A DNA stretch of 64,000 nucleotides from Actinomycetes bacterium. GTDB taxonomy: Bacteria > Actinomycetota > Actinomycetes > Actinomycetales > Microbacteriaceae. The stretch's first letter is position 1. Each line of letters begins with the position of its first letter. The stretch lies in NCBI GenBank assembly GCA_023436775.1, contig JAEZHW010000021.1:1-64000 (forward strand). The letters are read 5' to 3'. Positions 24,148-33,800 of this stretch are shown here, piece after piece. A program made the translations under genes and the position numbers. The notes beneath the pieces were generated by a model. It saw only the letters and a list, made by a program, of their open reading frames with translations, was not told the origin of the DNA and ran no database searches.

Positions 24148-25070
24148 GTGAGCGCGGCGGGCAAGGAACGCTGCTGCTGGTGCTTCGCGAGCGCGTGGCC
24201 AAACTCGCGCACCCAGTCCGGTGACTGTTGGGGCCAGGCGGCCGCGAGCACGAAACCGAGCTGGCTGCCATCTGGGTCGACGATGATGCGCGAGCGCAGG
24301 TCGTAGCCACGCAGCGAGACTGAGTCAGCGAAGACCGCGACGCCAAGGCCCGCCTCGCTGAGCGCAGCGAGCGTCTGGCCGACGTCTGAGCGGTAGAGCA
24401 CCTGCGGGAATTGGCCGATCGATTCGGCAGCGTTCAGGAACTGCCGACCAGCGATGAAGCCTTCACTATTCATCAGGATCGGGTAGTCGAGCATGTCCGC
24501 AATGCCGATCGTCGCCTCGCCGGTGTCCAGTGGGTGCCCGGCCGGGAAGAAGGCCCGCACGCGGGGGCTCGCGATCGTGACGGTCTCGTAGGGGCCAGGG
24601 ATCGGCATGGCGATGATGGCGAGGTCGCAATCGCCAGCCGCCAGCCGCTCCCGCAGTCGGATGGAACCGGCCTCGATCACTTCAATCCGCACATCCGGGT
24701 GGGAGGGGATCCATTCGGCCAGGAAGGGCGCTAGGTAGGAGCCAGCCGCAGTTGCGGCGGCGCCGAGGCGCAGCACGTTACTTCGCTCGGATTCAAGATC
24801 GTGGCGGAGGCTGGCAACTTGGGCACCGATTCTGCGGGAGTGTTCGAGCACCACGGCGCCTTCTGGCGTGAGCGCCGCGCCACGCGGACCGCGATCAAGC
24901 AGTCGCACCCCGAGGTCGCGCTCGAGGCGACCAATGGAGCGGGAAATCGCGGGTTGCGAGGTGAACATGCGCTGCGCTGCCATGCGGAAGCTGCCCGTCG
25001 TTGCGACCGACACGAAGGCCTGTAGATCGCGGAAGGAAGGATCACCTGATCCGGAAATCGAATCACTCAT
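24144..25070 (-). CDS. LysR-family transcriptional regulator
   Basis: DNA-binding regulator of 308 residues from the ATG at 25070. The winged helix-turn-helix is clear: FRDLQAFVSVATTGSFRMAA then SQPAISRSIGRLERDLGVRL and ALTPEG. The effector domain follows from about residue 90. A longer frame exists up to 25160 but adds residues unlike the family. It is divergent from the dihydroorotase-like operon and the shared 95-bp region contains three inverted repeats, so it most likely controls that operon and itself. The effector is probably the transported compound or a breakdown product (inference). Confidence 0.9.
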   Translation of the reverse strand: MSDSISGSGDPSFRDLQAFVSVATTGSFRMAAQRMFTSQPAISRSIGRLERDLGVRLLDRGPRGAALTPEGAVVLEHSRRIGAQVASLRHDLESERSNVLRLGAAATAAGSYLAPFLAEWIPSHPDVRIEVIEAGSIRLRERLAAGDCDLAIIAMPIPGPYETVTIASPRVRAFFPAGHPLDTGEATIGIADMLDYPILMNSEGFIAGRQFLNAAESIGQFPQVLYRSDVGQTLAALSEAGLGVAVFADSVSLRGYDLRSRIIVDPDGSQLGFVLAAAWPQQSPDWVREFGHALAKHQQQRSLPAALT

Positions 25071-25073
25071 GGG

Positions 25074-25136
25074 TTCTGTTGTAACAGAAACGACATACAG
25101 AATGAATACCCTCGTTTCATGTCGCTGAACGCGACA
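25074..25136. promoter_or_regulatory. Candidate LysR operator cluster
   Basis: Three perfect inverted repeats lie in the divergent region: TTCTGTT/AACAGAA (25074-25080, 25083-25089; 2-nt spacer), GAAACGA/TCGTTTC (25087-25093, 25112-25118), and TGTCG/CGACA (25120-25124, 25132-25136). LysR proteins bind such interrupted dyads near their own divergent promoter. Confidence 0.5.
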
Positions 25137-25165
25137 GAAAGATTGAAGGGACCGCAGCAAGGATC

Positions 25166-26551
25166 ATGGATCTGGAACTGGCTATTACTGGTGGCCGCGT
25201 GGCCACCCCGGGCGGGGTGCGTGAGGCTGACCTCGGCATCGCAGGCGGCAAGATTGCAATCATCGCCGAACCGGGCGCTCTGCCCGCCGCCGCTGAAACG
25301 ATTGACGCCACCGGGCTGCTCGTCTCGCCGGGCTTTATCGACATGCACAGCCACCACCGCGAGCCGGGCTTCGAGTACAAGGAAGACATCCTCAGTGCTA
25401 CCCGTGCCTGCGCCGCCGGTGGTGTGACCACCACCGTGGCGATGCCGAACGTGTCGCCGCCGCCGAACACCGTAGAGCGGCTGCAGAACATGTTCGAGCT
25501 CTACAAGAAGTCTGCAGTCGTCAACTGGAACGTCAACCCGGCCGGCACCGTGGCCGAAGAGATCCCGGGCCTGGCGAAGCAGGGCATCCTTGCGTTCAAG
25601 GTGTTCATGGTTGTCGACACCGGCCGTGACTACCCGCACATGCCGGGCATCGGTGTGCACGACCACGGCAAGCTCATGGAAATCATGGAAGCCTGCGCCG
25701 CCGCGGGCGTGCCGCTGATGGTGCACCCGCACGATCAGGAGCTGATGGACCACGTCGAGCACGCCTTCTGGGAGCGCGGCGAGCGTGACGCACTGGCCTA
25801 CGCCAAGGCCTATGCCGCTCACGACGGTCTGATCTGGGAGACCGCGATTGCGACCCTGCTGCGCATGCAGAAGGCCACCGGCGTGCACCTGCACCTGCTG
25901 CACGTGCAGACCGCCGGCTCGGTGGAGCTGATCCGTCAGGCCAAGGCCAACGGCCAGAAGGTCACCGCGGAAATCAACCCCTGGGCGCTGTTCCTCGGCA
26001 ACGAGTGGGAGAACATCGAGCGCCTCGGTTCCTACGCACTGTCCTACTGGGTGCCCTCGAAGAACGAGGAACCGCTGTGGGAGGGCCTGCGCGACGGCAC
26101 CATCGACATCATTGCCACCGACCACGCCCCGCACACCCACGAGGAGAAGCAGGTCGGTTGGGAAGACGGCTGGAAGGCCCACACCGGCACCCCGTCGACC
26201 CAGTTCTACTCGCGCATGTTCCTGGACGCGGCTCGTCGCGGCCTGATTTCGCTGGAACGGGTCATCGAGGCGGCGTCGACCGCACCGGCTCGCCTGTTCA
26301 ACATCGCCAATAAGGGCCAGATCTCGGTCGGATACGACGCGGACCTGGTGCTGTTCGACCTCGAGCGTGAGGCCACCATCACCACCGACGAGGTGCTGAG
26401 CAAGATCGGTCACACCCCCTACGAAGGCCGCACCTTCACCGGTCTGCCGGTGCGCACCCTCGTCGGCGGCACCACCGTCTTCGTTGACGGCGAGGTTGTC
26501 GGTCAGCCTGGCACCGGCACCCAGAGTGTCGGCATCGAGGTGACTGCATGA
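25166..26551 (+). CDS. Dihydroorotase-like amidohydrolase (hydantoinase/allantoinase superfamily)
   Basis: Zinc amidohydrolase of 461 residues opening cyclic amides or ureides. The metal site is intact: DMHSHHREPG (HxH plus dihydroorotase-type REPG), the likely carbamylated Lys in ILAFKVFMV, His in LMVHPHD, His in HLHLLHVQT and Asp in IIATDHAPHT. MPN of the dihydroorotase substrate loop is also present (TVAMPNVSPP). Length and REPG place it nearer dihydroorotase and allantoinase than dihydropyrimidinase. Genomic context argues for catabolism: it is co-transcribed with an NMT1-type importer (4-bp overlap) and sits opposite a LysR regulator. The natural substrate cannot be read from sequence. 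Confidence 0.85.
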   Translation: MDLELAITGGRVATPGGVREADLGIAGGKIAIIAEPGALPAAAETIDATGLLVSPGFIDMHSHHREPGFEYKEDILSATRACAAGGVTTTVAMPNVSPPPNTVERLQNMFELYKKSAVVNWNVNPAGTVAEEIPGLAKQGILAFKVFMVVDTGRDYPHMPGIGVHDHGKLMEIMEACAAAGVPLMVHPHDQELMDHVEHAFWERGERDALAYAKAYAAHDGLIWETAIATLLRMQKATGVHLHLLHVQTAGSVELIRQAKANGQKVTAEINPWALFLGNEWENIERLGSYALSYWVPSKNEEPLWEGLRDGTIDIIATDHAPHTHEEKQVGWEDGWKAHTGTPSTQFYSRMFLDAARRGLISLERVIEAASTAPARLFNIANKGQISVGYDADLVLFDLEREATITTDEVLSKIGHTPYEGRTFTGLPVRTLVGGTTVFVDGEVVGQPGTGTQSVGIEVTA

Positions 26552-27363
26552 GCACCGCGACTCAGACCAAAGCGCGCCGCGTCGGGTTCTTCACCTGGCT
26601 TGGCGGCGCTACTCGCGGTGCCTCGATTACCCGCCTGATCGCCTCGTTGTCGGGTCTGTTCATCCTGTGGGAGATCGCCGCCACGTATTGGGTGAACAAC
26701 CGCCTGCTGCTGGTGCCCTTCAGTGAGGTCATCACGACCCTCGGCAAGGAAATCGAGTCCGGCGACTTCGGCAAGCACCTGGCCACCACCGGTGCGGAGC
26801 TCGCCATCGCATTCCCGATCGCGGTGTTCGGCGGCATCATGATCGGTGCGATCTTGGCCGGTTCCAAGCCGGTGCGTCAGACCCTGGACCCGATCCTGAC
26901 CGCGCTGTACTCGCTGCCGGTGGTTGCCCTGGCGCCGCTGTTCACCTCGGCGCTCGGCTTCGGCATCCCCAGCAAGGTCGCGATCGTGATCCTGATGGCG
27001 ATCTTCCCGGTGATTACGAACACGGACGCGGGTCTGCGCAGCGCCGACCCGGCCCTCCTGGAGACGGCGCGATCGTTCCAGGCCACCAAGCTGCAGACGC
27101 TGCGCACGGTGACGTTGCCGCACTCGGTGCCATTCCTGGTCAGTGGTGTTCGTACCGCCTTCGCCCGCGCCCTGGTGGGCGTGATCGTGGCCGAGTTCTT
27201 TGGCTCGATCTCGGGCTTCGGTTTCGCAATTGCCGCGGCAGCCCAGTCGTACCAGACGGCTCGACTGCTCGGTTACGTGCTGGTGCTCGGCGCCATCGGC
27301 CTGCTGGCCTCGGTTGCCCTCACCGCGTTGGAGCGCGCTCTGGCGCCTTGGAAGGAGGACTAG
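26548..27363 (+). CDS. ABC transporter permease (SsuC/TauC type)
   Basis: Inner-membrane subunit of 271 residues with about six hydrophobic segments. The ATPase-contact loop reads LLETARSFQATKLQTLRTVTLPHSVP in the usual place (residues about 170-195), a pattern of nitrate/sulfonate/hydroxymethylpyrimidine importers. The start overlaps the hydrolase stop by 4 bp; three bases separate it from the ATPase gene. It should import a small organic solute for the hydrolase upstream. Confidence 0.9.
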   Translation: MSTATQTKARRVGFFTWLGGATRGASITRLIASLSGLFILWEIAATYWVNNRLLLVPFSEVITTLGKEIESGDFGKHLATTGAELAIAFPIAVFGGIMIGAILAGSKPVRQTLDPILTALYSLPVVALAPLFTSALGFGIPSKVAIVILMAIFPVITNTDAGLRSADPALLETARSFQATKLQTLRTVTLPHSVPFLVSGVRTAFARALVGVIVAEFFGSISGFGFAIAAAAQSYQTARLLGYVLVLGAIGLLASVALTALERALAPWKED

Positions 27364-27366
27364 GCC

Positions 27367-28200
27367 ATGGCTACTGCACAGAACACGGAAACCCACGCCG
27401 GTCGGATTACTGTCGAGAATGTCGACCTCACCTTCACCCCGCTGCGTCGGGACCCGGTGGTCGCGCTCAAGGACGTCAGCCTCGACATCGAGCCGGGCGA
27501 GTTCGTCTGTGTTGTCGGCGCCTCGGGGTCCGGCAAGTCGACGCTGCTGCGACTGCTCGACGGCCTGCTGTCGCCGACCGCTGGCACTATTACCTCGGCG
27601 GGCAAGGAAGTCACCGGTCCCAGCACCGACCGGGCCATGGTGTTCCAGAGCGACAATCTGCTGCCCTGGGCGACGGTGATCGACAACGTCGCATATGGTC
27701 TGCGCCTGAACGGGGTGTCCAAGAAGGAAGCCCGCGAGCGGGCGATGGCCCAGCTCGAGAAGGTCGGCCTGAAGCACACGGCCAGGATGTACCCGCGCCA
27801 GCTCTCGGGCGGTATGCGTCAGCGTGTGAACATCGCGCGTGCGCTCACCGTGGACCCGCAGGTGCTGCTGCTCGACGAGCCCTTCGCGGCCCTCGACGCG
27901 CAGACCCGCGAGATCATGTCGGCCGAACTGCTGCGGATCTGGAACGCGGACCGGAAGACCGTGGTCTTCATCACGCACCAGATCGACGAGGCCGTCTACC
28001 TCGCCGACCGCGTCGTCGTGCTGTCCTCGCACCCGGGTACGGTCCGTGAGATTGTCCCGATCAACTTTGAGCGTCCGCGCGAACTCTCGCTCAAGCGCAC
28101 TGAGGAATTCGGCCGGATCGTCGACCACATTTGGTCGCTGATCGAGGACGAGGTCCGCGGCAGCCTGGGCCTGAGCACCAACACTTCCACTGACGAGTAA
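27367..28200 (+). CDS. ABC transporter ATP-binding protein (SsuB/TauB type)
   Basis: ATPase of 277 residues. Walker A is GASGSGKST near residue 52, Q-loop MVFQSDNLLPW, signature LSGGMRQRVNIARAL, Walker B VLLLDEPFAALD and H-loop FITHQIDEA. The MVFQ...LLPW and SGGMRQR forms are typical of nitrate/taurine-class importers. It is the third gene of the operon, followed 31 bp later by the binding protein. Confidence 0.93.
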   Translation: MATAQNTETHAGRITVENVDLTFTPLRRDPVVALKDVSLDIEPGEFVCVVGASGSGKSTLLRLLDGLLSPTAGTITSAGKEVTGPSTDRAMVFQSDNLLPWATVIDNVAYGLRLNGVSKKEARERAMAQLEKVGLKHTARMYPRQLSGGMRQRVNIARALTVDPQVLLLDEPFAALDAQTREIMSAELLRIWNADRKTVVFITHQIDEAVYLADRVVVLSSHPGTVREIVPINFERPRELSLKRTEEFGRIVDHIWSLIEDEVRGSLGLSTNTSTDE

Positions 28201-28231
28201 CCCCACACACCCCCAACGAAAGGAACGCCAA

Positions 28232-29218
28232 ATGCGGATTCGCACCAGCATTGCCGCGCTGGCAACCGCCGGCGCACTCGTGGCCGGCCTGACCGCTTGC
28301 GCCAGCGAGCCGGCAGCCGAGACCCCGACCGGCCCGGCCGAGGTCCAGAAGGTCACCGTTGCCGTCCTGGCCCCGGGCTCGCTGCAGTGGCTGCACGCCG
28401 TTGCCAAGGACCAGGGCTTCTACGCCGACCACAACGTCGAGATCGAGGACATCCAGGTCCAGAACTCGGGCGCCCTGGTGCAGGCCGTGGCCGCTGGTTC
28501 GGCCAACGCCGGTATCGCGCTCGGTGACAACGTCATCAAGGCCGTCGACGAGGGCGCACCGGTTGCGATCACCGGCTCGCTGATCCAGAAGCCGGCGCTG
28601 CGTCTGTACGGCGCCCCGGGCGTCACCAGCGTCGCAGACCTGGCCGGCGCTCAGGTGACCGCCGGTGCCGTCGAGGGTGGCACTTACGACCTGCTGCTCT
28701 ACATGCTCCAGCAGGAGGGTGTGGACACCAACGGTCTGACCCCGGTTGCCATCGCGAACTCGCGTGACCGTGTCGTCGCCATGGAGAACGGCCAGGTGCA
28801 GGGTGCACTGCTCATCCCGCCGTTCGACACCCTCGCTGAGGACTCGGGCGCGACCATGCTCGGCTGGCTCGACGAGCTGTGGCTCGAGACCCCGGCCGTG
28901 GTGAACACCGACTGGGCCGCCGCTAACCCGGAGGCCGCCGCTGGCTTCACCCAGGGTCTGGCCGACGCTGCCAAGTTCTTCGCCGACCCGGCCAACCGCG
29001 ACGCCGTCATCGCCTCGCTGGTGTCCTACACCGGCGTGGACCAGAAGGCCGCAGAGAACGCCTACGACTTCATCCAGCCGAACGCAATCTTCAGCCCCGA
29101 CCTGTCGGTTGCTGAGGAGAGCCTGGTGAACATCGTCCGCTACGGCGCAGCCGTCCGCGGTGAGGACGTCACCGGCTTCGACCCGAAGAAGTACCTGGAC
29201 CTCAGCTTCCTCGGCTAG
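28232..29218 (+). CDS. NMT1/THI5-like substrate-binding lipoprotein
   Basis: Extracytoplasmic binding protein of 328 residues. The signal ends in lipobox GLTAC with Cys23. The mature start (VQKVTVAVLAPGSLQWLHAV) and the ligand-strand motif VAAGSANAGIALGD fit the NMT1/SsuA-like fold that binds nitrate, sulfonates, riboflavin or pyrimidine precursors. AAAGGA lies about 8 bp upstream of the ATG. It ends the operon and is followed by a strong terminator. Confidence 0.9.
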   Translation: MRIRTSIAALATAGALVAGLTACASEPAAETPTGPAEVQKVTVAVLAPGSLQWLHAVAKDQGFYADHNVEIEDIQVQNSGALVQAVAAGSANAGIALGDNVIKAVDEGAPVAITGSLIQKPALRLYGAPGVTSVADLAGAQVTAGAVEGGTYDLLLYMLQQEGVDTNGLTPVAIANSRDRVVAMENGQVQGALLIPPFDTLAEDSGATMLGWLDELWLETPAVVNTDWAAANPEAAAGFTQGLADAAKFFADPANRDAVIASLVSYTGVDQKAAENAYDFIQPNAIFSPDLSVAEESLVNIVRYGAAVRGEDVTGFDPKKYLDLSFLG

Positions 29219-29232
29219 TCCACCTCGGTTGC

Positions 29233-29262
29233 AGGGCCGGAACGCGCAGGCGTTCCGGCCCT
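29233..29262 (+). terminator. Terminator of the amidohydrolase/ABC operon
   Basis: A 13-bp perfect stem, AGGGCCGGAACGC (29233-29245) with GCGTTCCGGCCCT (29250-29262), around a GCAG loop, followed by TGCTGTGTGT. It begins 15 bp after the binding-protein stop. Confidence 0.9.
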
Positions 29263-29528
29263 TGCTGTGTGTCTCAGCATCCGCCCTCCACCGCTGATCG
29301 CGGTTGCTGCTGGGTGGTCGCCGACGGTATGCGCCCTGTATATCCATCGAGATGCCTCAACAGCGAGCCGGTGGTCACGCCCCTGCACACGTTCCCAGCG
29401 GCCAGACACCAGCCGCACGATCGCGGCCAGCCTGGAGTGGCGCCGCACGCTGCAGGCCAACCTGCTATTGCGTGCGGCAGTGGCCAGCGCCGGTGGCGTT
29501 GACCTTCCACGAACCCAGGGAGGGTGTT
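29263..29528. other. Gene-free region upstream of ssb
   Basis: Together with the preceding terminator this makes a 310-bp stretch without a convincing gene. No RNA gene, repeat or strong promoter is recognised. GGGAGGG shortly before 29529 is the ssb ribosome site. Confidence 0.5.
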
Positions 29529-30050
29529 ATGAGTGACCACATCACCGTGACGGGGCTGATTGCAACGGCGCCTCGCCACATTGTTACCAGCGAGGGGCTG
29601 GCGATCACTTCGTTCCGGCTGGCTTCCAGCCAGCGCCGCTTCGACCGCGGCCGCAGTGAATGGGTGGACGGCGAGACCAACTGGTACACCGTCACCGGTT
29701 TCCGCAAGCTGGCCATCAATGCCGCGGCCTCACTGCAGAAGGGCGACCGCGTGGTCGTGTCGGGGCGGCTGCGCATCCGCGACTGGTCGCAGGGGGAGCG
29801 AGCGGGCACGACGGTCGAGATTGAGGCGGACGCGCTCGGACACGATGTGGCCTGGGGTGTGAGCCGGTTCACGCGTGCAGCGAGCACCGGCTCGGCAGAC
29901 CAGGCAGCGACTGACCCTGGCGCTGACCCGGGTGAGGGTGCGTGGGACGAGGCCGCAGGTGTGTCGGCTGGCGCCGATGCAGCAGCCCTGGATCACTGGC
30001 CGGCACCGGAGGACGCTGACCTGGCTGCAGCGGACCTCGTCGCGTCCTAG
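29529..30050 (+). CDS. ssb: Single-stranded DNA-binding protein paralogue
   Basis: OB-fold protein of 173 residues. The ITVTGLIATAPRHIVT start, ITSFRLASSQRRFDR, WYTVTGFRKLAINAAASLQKGDRV and SGRLRIRDW segments follow the SSB pattern. After about residue 115 comes an Ala/Asp/Glu-rich tail ending DLAAADLVAS. It lacks the DDIPF-type tip that recruits partners in the main SSB, so it is probably an accessory paralogue. GGGAGGG precedes the ATG. Its place upstream of ettA is common in related actinobacteria, though here two genes intervene. Confidence 0.88.
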   Translation: MSDHITVTGLIATAPRHIVTSEGLAITSFRLASSQRRFDRGRSEWVDGETNWYTVTGFRKLAINAAASLQKGDRVVVSGRLRIRDWSQGERAGTTVEIEADALGHDVAWGVSRFTRAASTGSADQAATDPGADPGEGAWDEAAGVSAGADAAALDHWPAPEDADLAAADLVAS

Positions 30051-30142
30051 CGGAGATTCGCGGGCGGCGGTGGCGTCGGCAATCACGTCGACCGTGCCGC
30101 CGCCCGCGTAGGCTGGAGCCAGGACTGGTCAGGGAGGTCAGG

Positions 30143-30634
30143 ATGGCACGAGGTCGACTACGCGGGATGGCGGTGTCGATAGCTGCGGCGAGCGTGTTCT
30201 TGATGGCCGCCTGTGCCGGGGTGCCAACAGTTCCCGGAGGTGCCGAGCCAGCGCCGGGCGATGTGCCGACGACGCCTACGGCGCCCGAAGTCCCGGTGGA
30301 ACTGGTCTACCGGGCCGACGCCTCTGTCGAGGAGAACCTGGTCGTCTTTGATGCCGTCTTGGCTGAAGCGGTGGTTGGTAGTAACGGCCGCCCCGGCGGC
30401 CGTCGGCTCGTGGATGCCCTCGTTGCCGCAGGCTTCCCCAAGAAGCAGATGGAAGTTACGCGAGACAGCAGCCGCACCGGTGCTCGAGCAGACAGCGTCA
30501 CGGTCGCGGTCAATCTCAACGGCCATTGCTTGATCGGGCAGTTCCTTGATAAAGACACCTACAGCAGCATGGTGTACCCCGCGCTCGCGGCCAGTGACTG
30601 TCTTGTGGGGGAGACTCGGCCCATCGACTGGTAG
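30143..30634 (+). CDS. Small lipoprotein, DUF6993-like
   Basis: Secreted lipoprotein of 163 residues with lipobox LMAAC (Cys24) and a Pro/Thr-rich linker to about residue 50. The globular part reads ENLVVFDAVLAEAVVG, then RLVDALVAAGFPKKQMEVT and CLIGQFLDKD, with two cysteines near the end (HCLIGQ, SDCLVGE) that could pair. This resembles the DUF6993 family seen mainly in Microbacteriaceae; function unknown. GGGAGG lies 6-10 bp before the ATG. Confidence 0.7.
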   Translation: MARGRLRGMAVSIAAASVFLMAACAGVPTVPGGAEPAPGDVPTTPTAPEVPVELVYRADASVEENLVVFDAVLAEAVVGSNGRPGGRRLVDALVAAGFPKKQMEVTRDSSRTGARADSVTVAVNLNGHCLIGQFLDKDTYSSMVYPALAASDCLVGETRPIDW

Positions 30635-30802
30635 GCAATGTTGTCGGAATTTGCCTGATCGCGGGGGTTTTCCGCAACAATAGAACACCAGGGTTCAGAT
30701 TAAGGTATGCTATCGGCACGAGGTGACAATTAGTCAGGAAATGTCACCCGCTCGACGGCTGGGGCGCCTTCGAGTGCAATGCTGCATGTCGAGGAGAAGG
30801 CA

Positions 30803-33800
30803 ATGGCGCAGGCCACCCCAGCAGTCCGTCAGACCCGCCGTTCCTACCAACGAGTGCTGAGCACACTCGCGGTCGTTGCCCTTACGGCCGTGGCAGTGGT
30901 CGTCCCACCCGGACCACTGGCATACGCTGCGCCAGGCGATCACACCATCACCGTTGCAGCGCCAGCAACGACACCGGTGAACGCGAACTTCTCGCAGGAG
31001 GTCTCGATCACCTGTCTGGAAGGCCCGTGCAACGGGCTGGTGCTGCGTCAGCAGCTGCCCGACGAGCTGAAGCTGGTCAGTGTGTTGACGGGCCCGGGCC
31101 AGGTGGTGGCTTCGGTCGCCGGCGGCACTGATCTTGGCGCGGAATTGACGTACACACTGAACGACATCGCGACGGCGGGTGTATTGGTGTTCAACGTCAT
31201 CCTGGCCAACGATGACTCGGTCACCACGACGGTCAGCCCCTCCTCCCGGTGGGACCTGAGTGTCGCCTCGGACACGGTCACCAGCAATGTGGCCCGGACG
31301 CAGCCCACGGGCACCATCCAGCCGTTGGTGGTGAAGACTGAGTCGACGGTGCCGGGCACCGGAAACCGCGAGGTCACCTACGCGGTCCGTGGCCGAACCT
31401 CACCGAACGCCAGCGGGAATGCGCGAGGCATCTTTGCCCCGCGCAATCTGACCTGGGAGGACACGCTGCCCGCCGGTGCGCAGGTCGTGCGGACCGTCGG
31501 GGTCAACGGCTACAACTGGACCTCCACCATCAACCCCGACGGGACCACCACGATGCGCCTGGTCTACGGCGTGAACGGCACCCCGGGCACCTGGGGTTTC
31601 TTCTACCCGAGCATGGTGGTCTACTACCCACCGGAGTACTTCCCGAGCGGTTTGCGCCCGCCGACGAACACGGTGCAATTGTCGGCCGAGGCGCGCGACG
31701 GCACGATCTACCGCAGCAGCGCCAGCGTGCAGGGTCGCGAACTCTCGGACGGCAACGGTGAGTCCGTCTACGTCGCGATCGAAAAGACCGACGAGAACGC
31801 GGGCGCGAACACTGGCAACGGTGGCATGGAGAACCGTTACCGAATCCGAGGCATCGTGCATGACACCTCGGACGCCCAGCTCGGTGTGCGGAACTTCATC
31901 GTTTCGGACGCGACCAGCACGCAGTACTTCGAGCACTCCTACCTGACGCAACTGGAGTTCAGCTTCTCGACGCAACTGAGCGCACTCGCGGCGCCCTATC
32001 AGATCCAGCTGCGCTACTCGGATGCCCCCGAGACCTGGGTGACGGTACGAACCGGACGAACGAACGCATCCGTGGTGATTCAGCCGCGAGTGACTGGGTC
32101 CACCGGCGTCGGAGCGAACACCGTCTATCGCCCGGACGGCACCTACATCACTGGGTGGCGGATTGTCATCTCTCCGGCTGAGGACGACGTGGCCGTGGTC
32201 AGCGGGTCGATGGTCAACGCCCTGGCGACGTATTTCAATCTGTGGCGCAGCCTCGCCGACGACACGCCACCGGACAACATCCTCGCCAATGGGCGAGGCC
32301 GCATTCCGAACACGGCGACCGTCAGCGCCTATGGCATCGAGGCCGGGGCCCAGCTGCCCGCCGCGCAGGACACCCGCAACAACGACATCTGGGACGGTAT
32401 CGGGGCGTCAGCCACGATTGATCTTCCGGCCACCCTAAGCGTCGGTGCATCGAATCAGCGGGTGAGCGCCACCCTGACCGTCGCCGACGACCGCGAGGTG
32501 AGTGCCTGCCTGGCGATCGTGCTCCCGCTGGGCGTCCGCTGGGACGGACAGGCACCGCAGCTGCTGGAGTCCGTCGTGCCCAACTACGCCATGAACGACC
32601 CGCTGAACATCACTACTGTCACGCGCAGTAGCGTCACCGGCGGTCGAGACGCTGTCACGATCTGCTTCGACAAGCCCTTCCCCCCGACCATGCATGGCGA
32701 GCACCCGACCGGCTACCGGTCCGCCGTCGAGGTGTCGATCGGGGTGACCGTGCTGCCTGCCGCCTACGACCCGAACACGGCAAGTTCGGTGACCGGATAC
32801 GCCTACGGCATCATCAGCGACCCCGCAGGTGTGCCGTCGTCCTCCTTCAACGGTGCGATCCTCAACGACCAATTCGACCTGGACCCGACCCGCACCCAGG
32901 TGCCGGGTCAAGCCGACGTCGCCTCGGTCACCTCGGACGGTGGACTGCAGCTGAGCAAGGAAGTCTCCTCGGACGCCGGCCAGTCCTGGACCGTCGCCGG
33001 TGATGCGGAGCTCGGCCAGACCGTGCAGTGGCGTGTCGAGGCGTACAACAACCTGCGTGTGGACGCATTCGACGTCGAGGTCTGCGATGCGCTGCCGCGA
33101 GTCGGCGATGCGCACGGCAGCCGTTTTGCATTGACCTTGGTCGGAGCAGTCCAAGGTGCACCCGGCACCGCCACCGTGGAATACGCCGTCGCCGGTGAGG
33201 ATGCCTGCACGAACCCGTCCACGACCTGGACCGGCACTGCGGCGGGCGCGACCGCCTTCCGAGTGGTCGTGCCGATGCTCGCCCAGTCGTCGAGCTTCGG
33301 AATCACGTATCGCACCACCCTGCCAGCCAGTGGGCTGCGAGGCGGTGACAAGGCGGTCAACGTCGCGGAACTGTCCGCCACGGTCAGCGCGGTGCGCTCG
33401 CAGCACCTGCCCTCGAACGAGGCGAGCATCGCGGTCACGCCCGAGCCCGAACTCAGTCTCGTCAAGTTGACGAATGGTGAGCGCTACACCGCGGCCCCCG
33501 GTGCTGAAGTGGACCCGGACTCGACCGTGACCTGGACCTATGTGGTGACCAACACCGGCAATACGGTCCTAGACGATGTGGTCATCAGCGACGACTTCCT
33601 CGCCGGCGATGCCAGCACGGGCACCATCACCCCGACCTCCACGGATGCGGGTCTGCTTGCGCCGGGCGAATCACGGACCTTCAGTGCATCGGACGAGGCG
33701 ATCCTCGGCCAGTACTACAACCAGGCGACCGTGCGGGCAACCGCGGTGGACTCGGCCGGGGACGCCCTGGCAAGCCAGCCGACGCCCGCCTCGGACCAGT

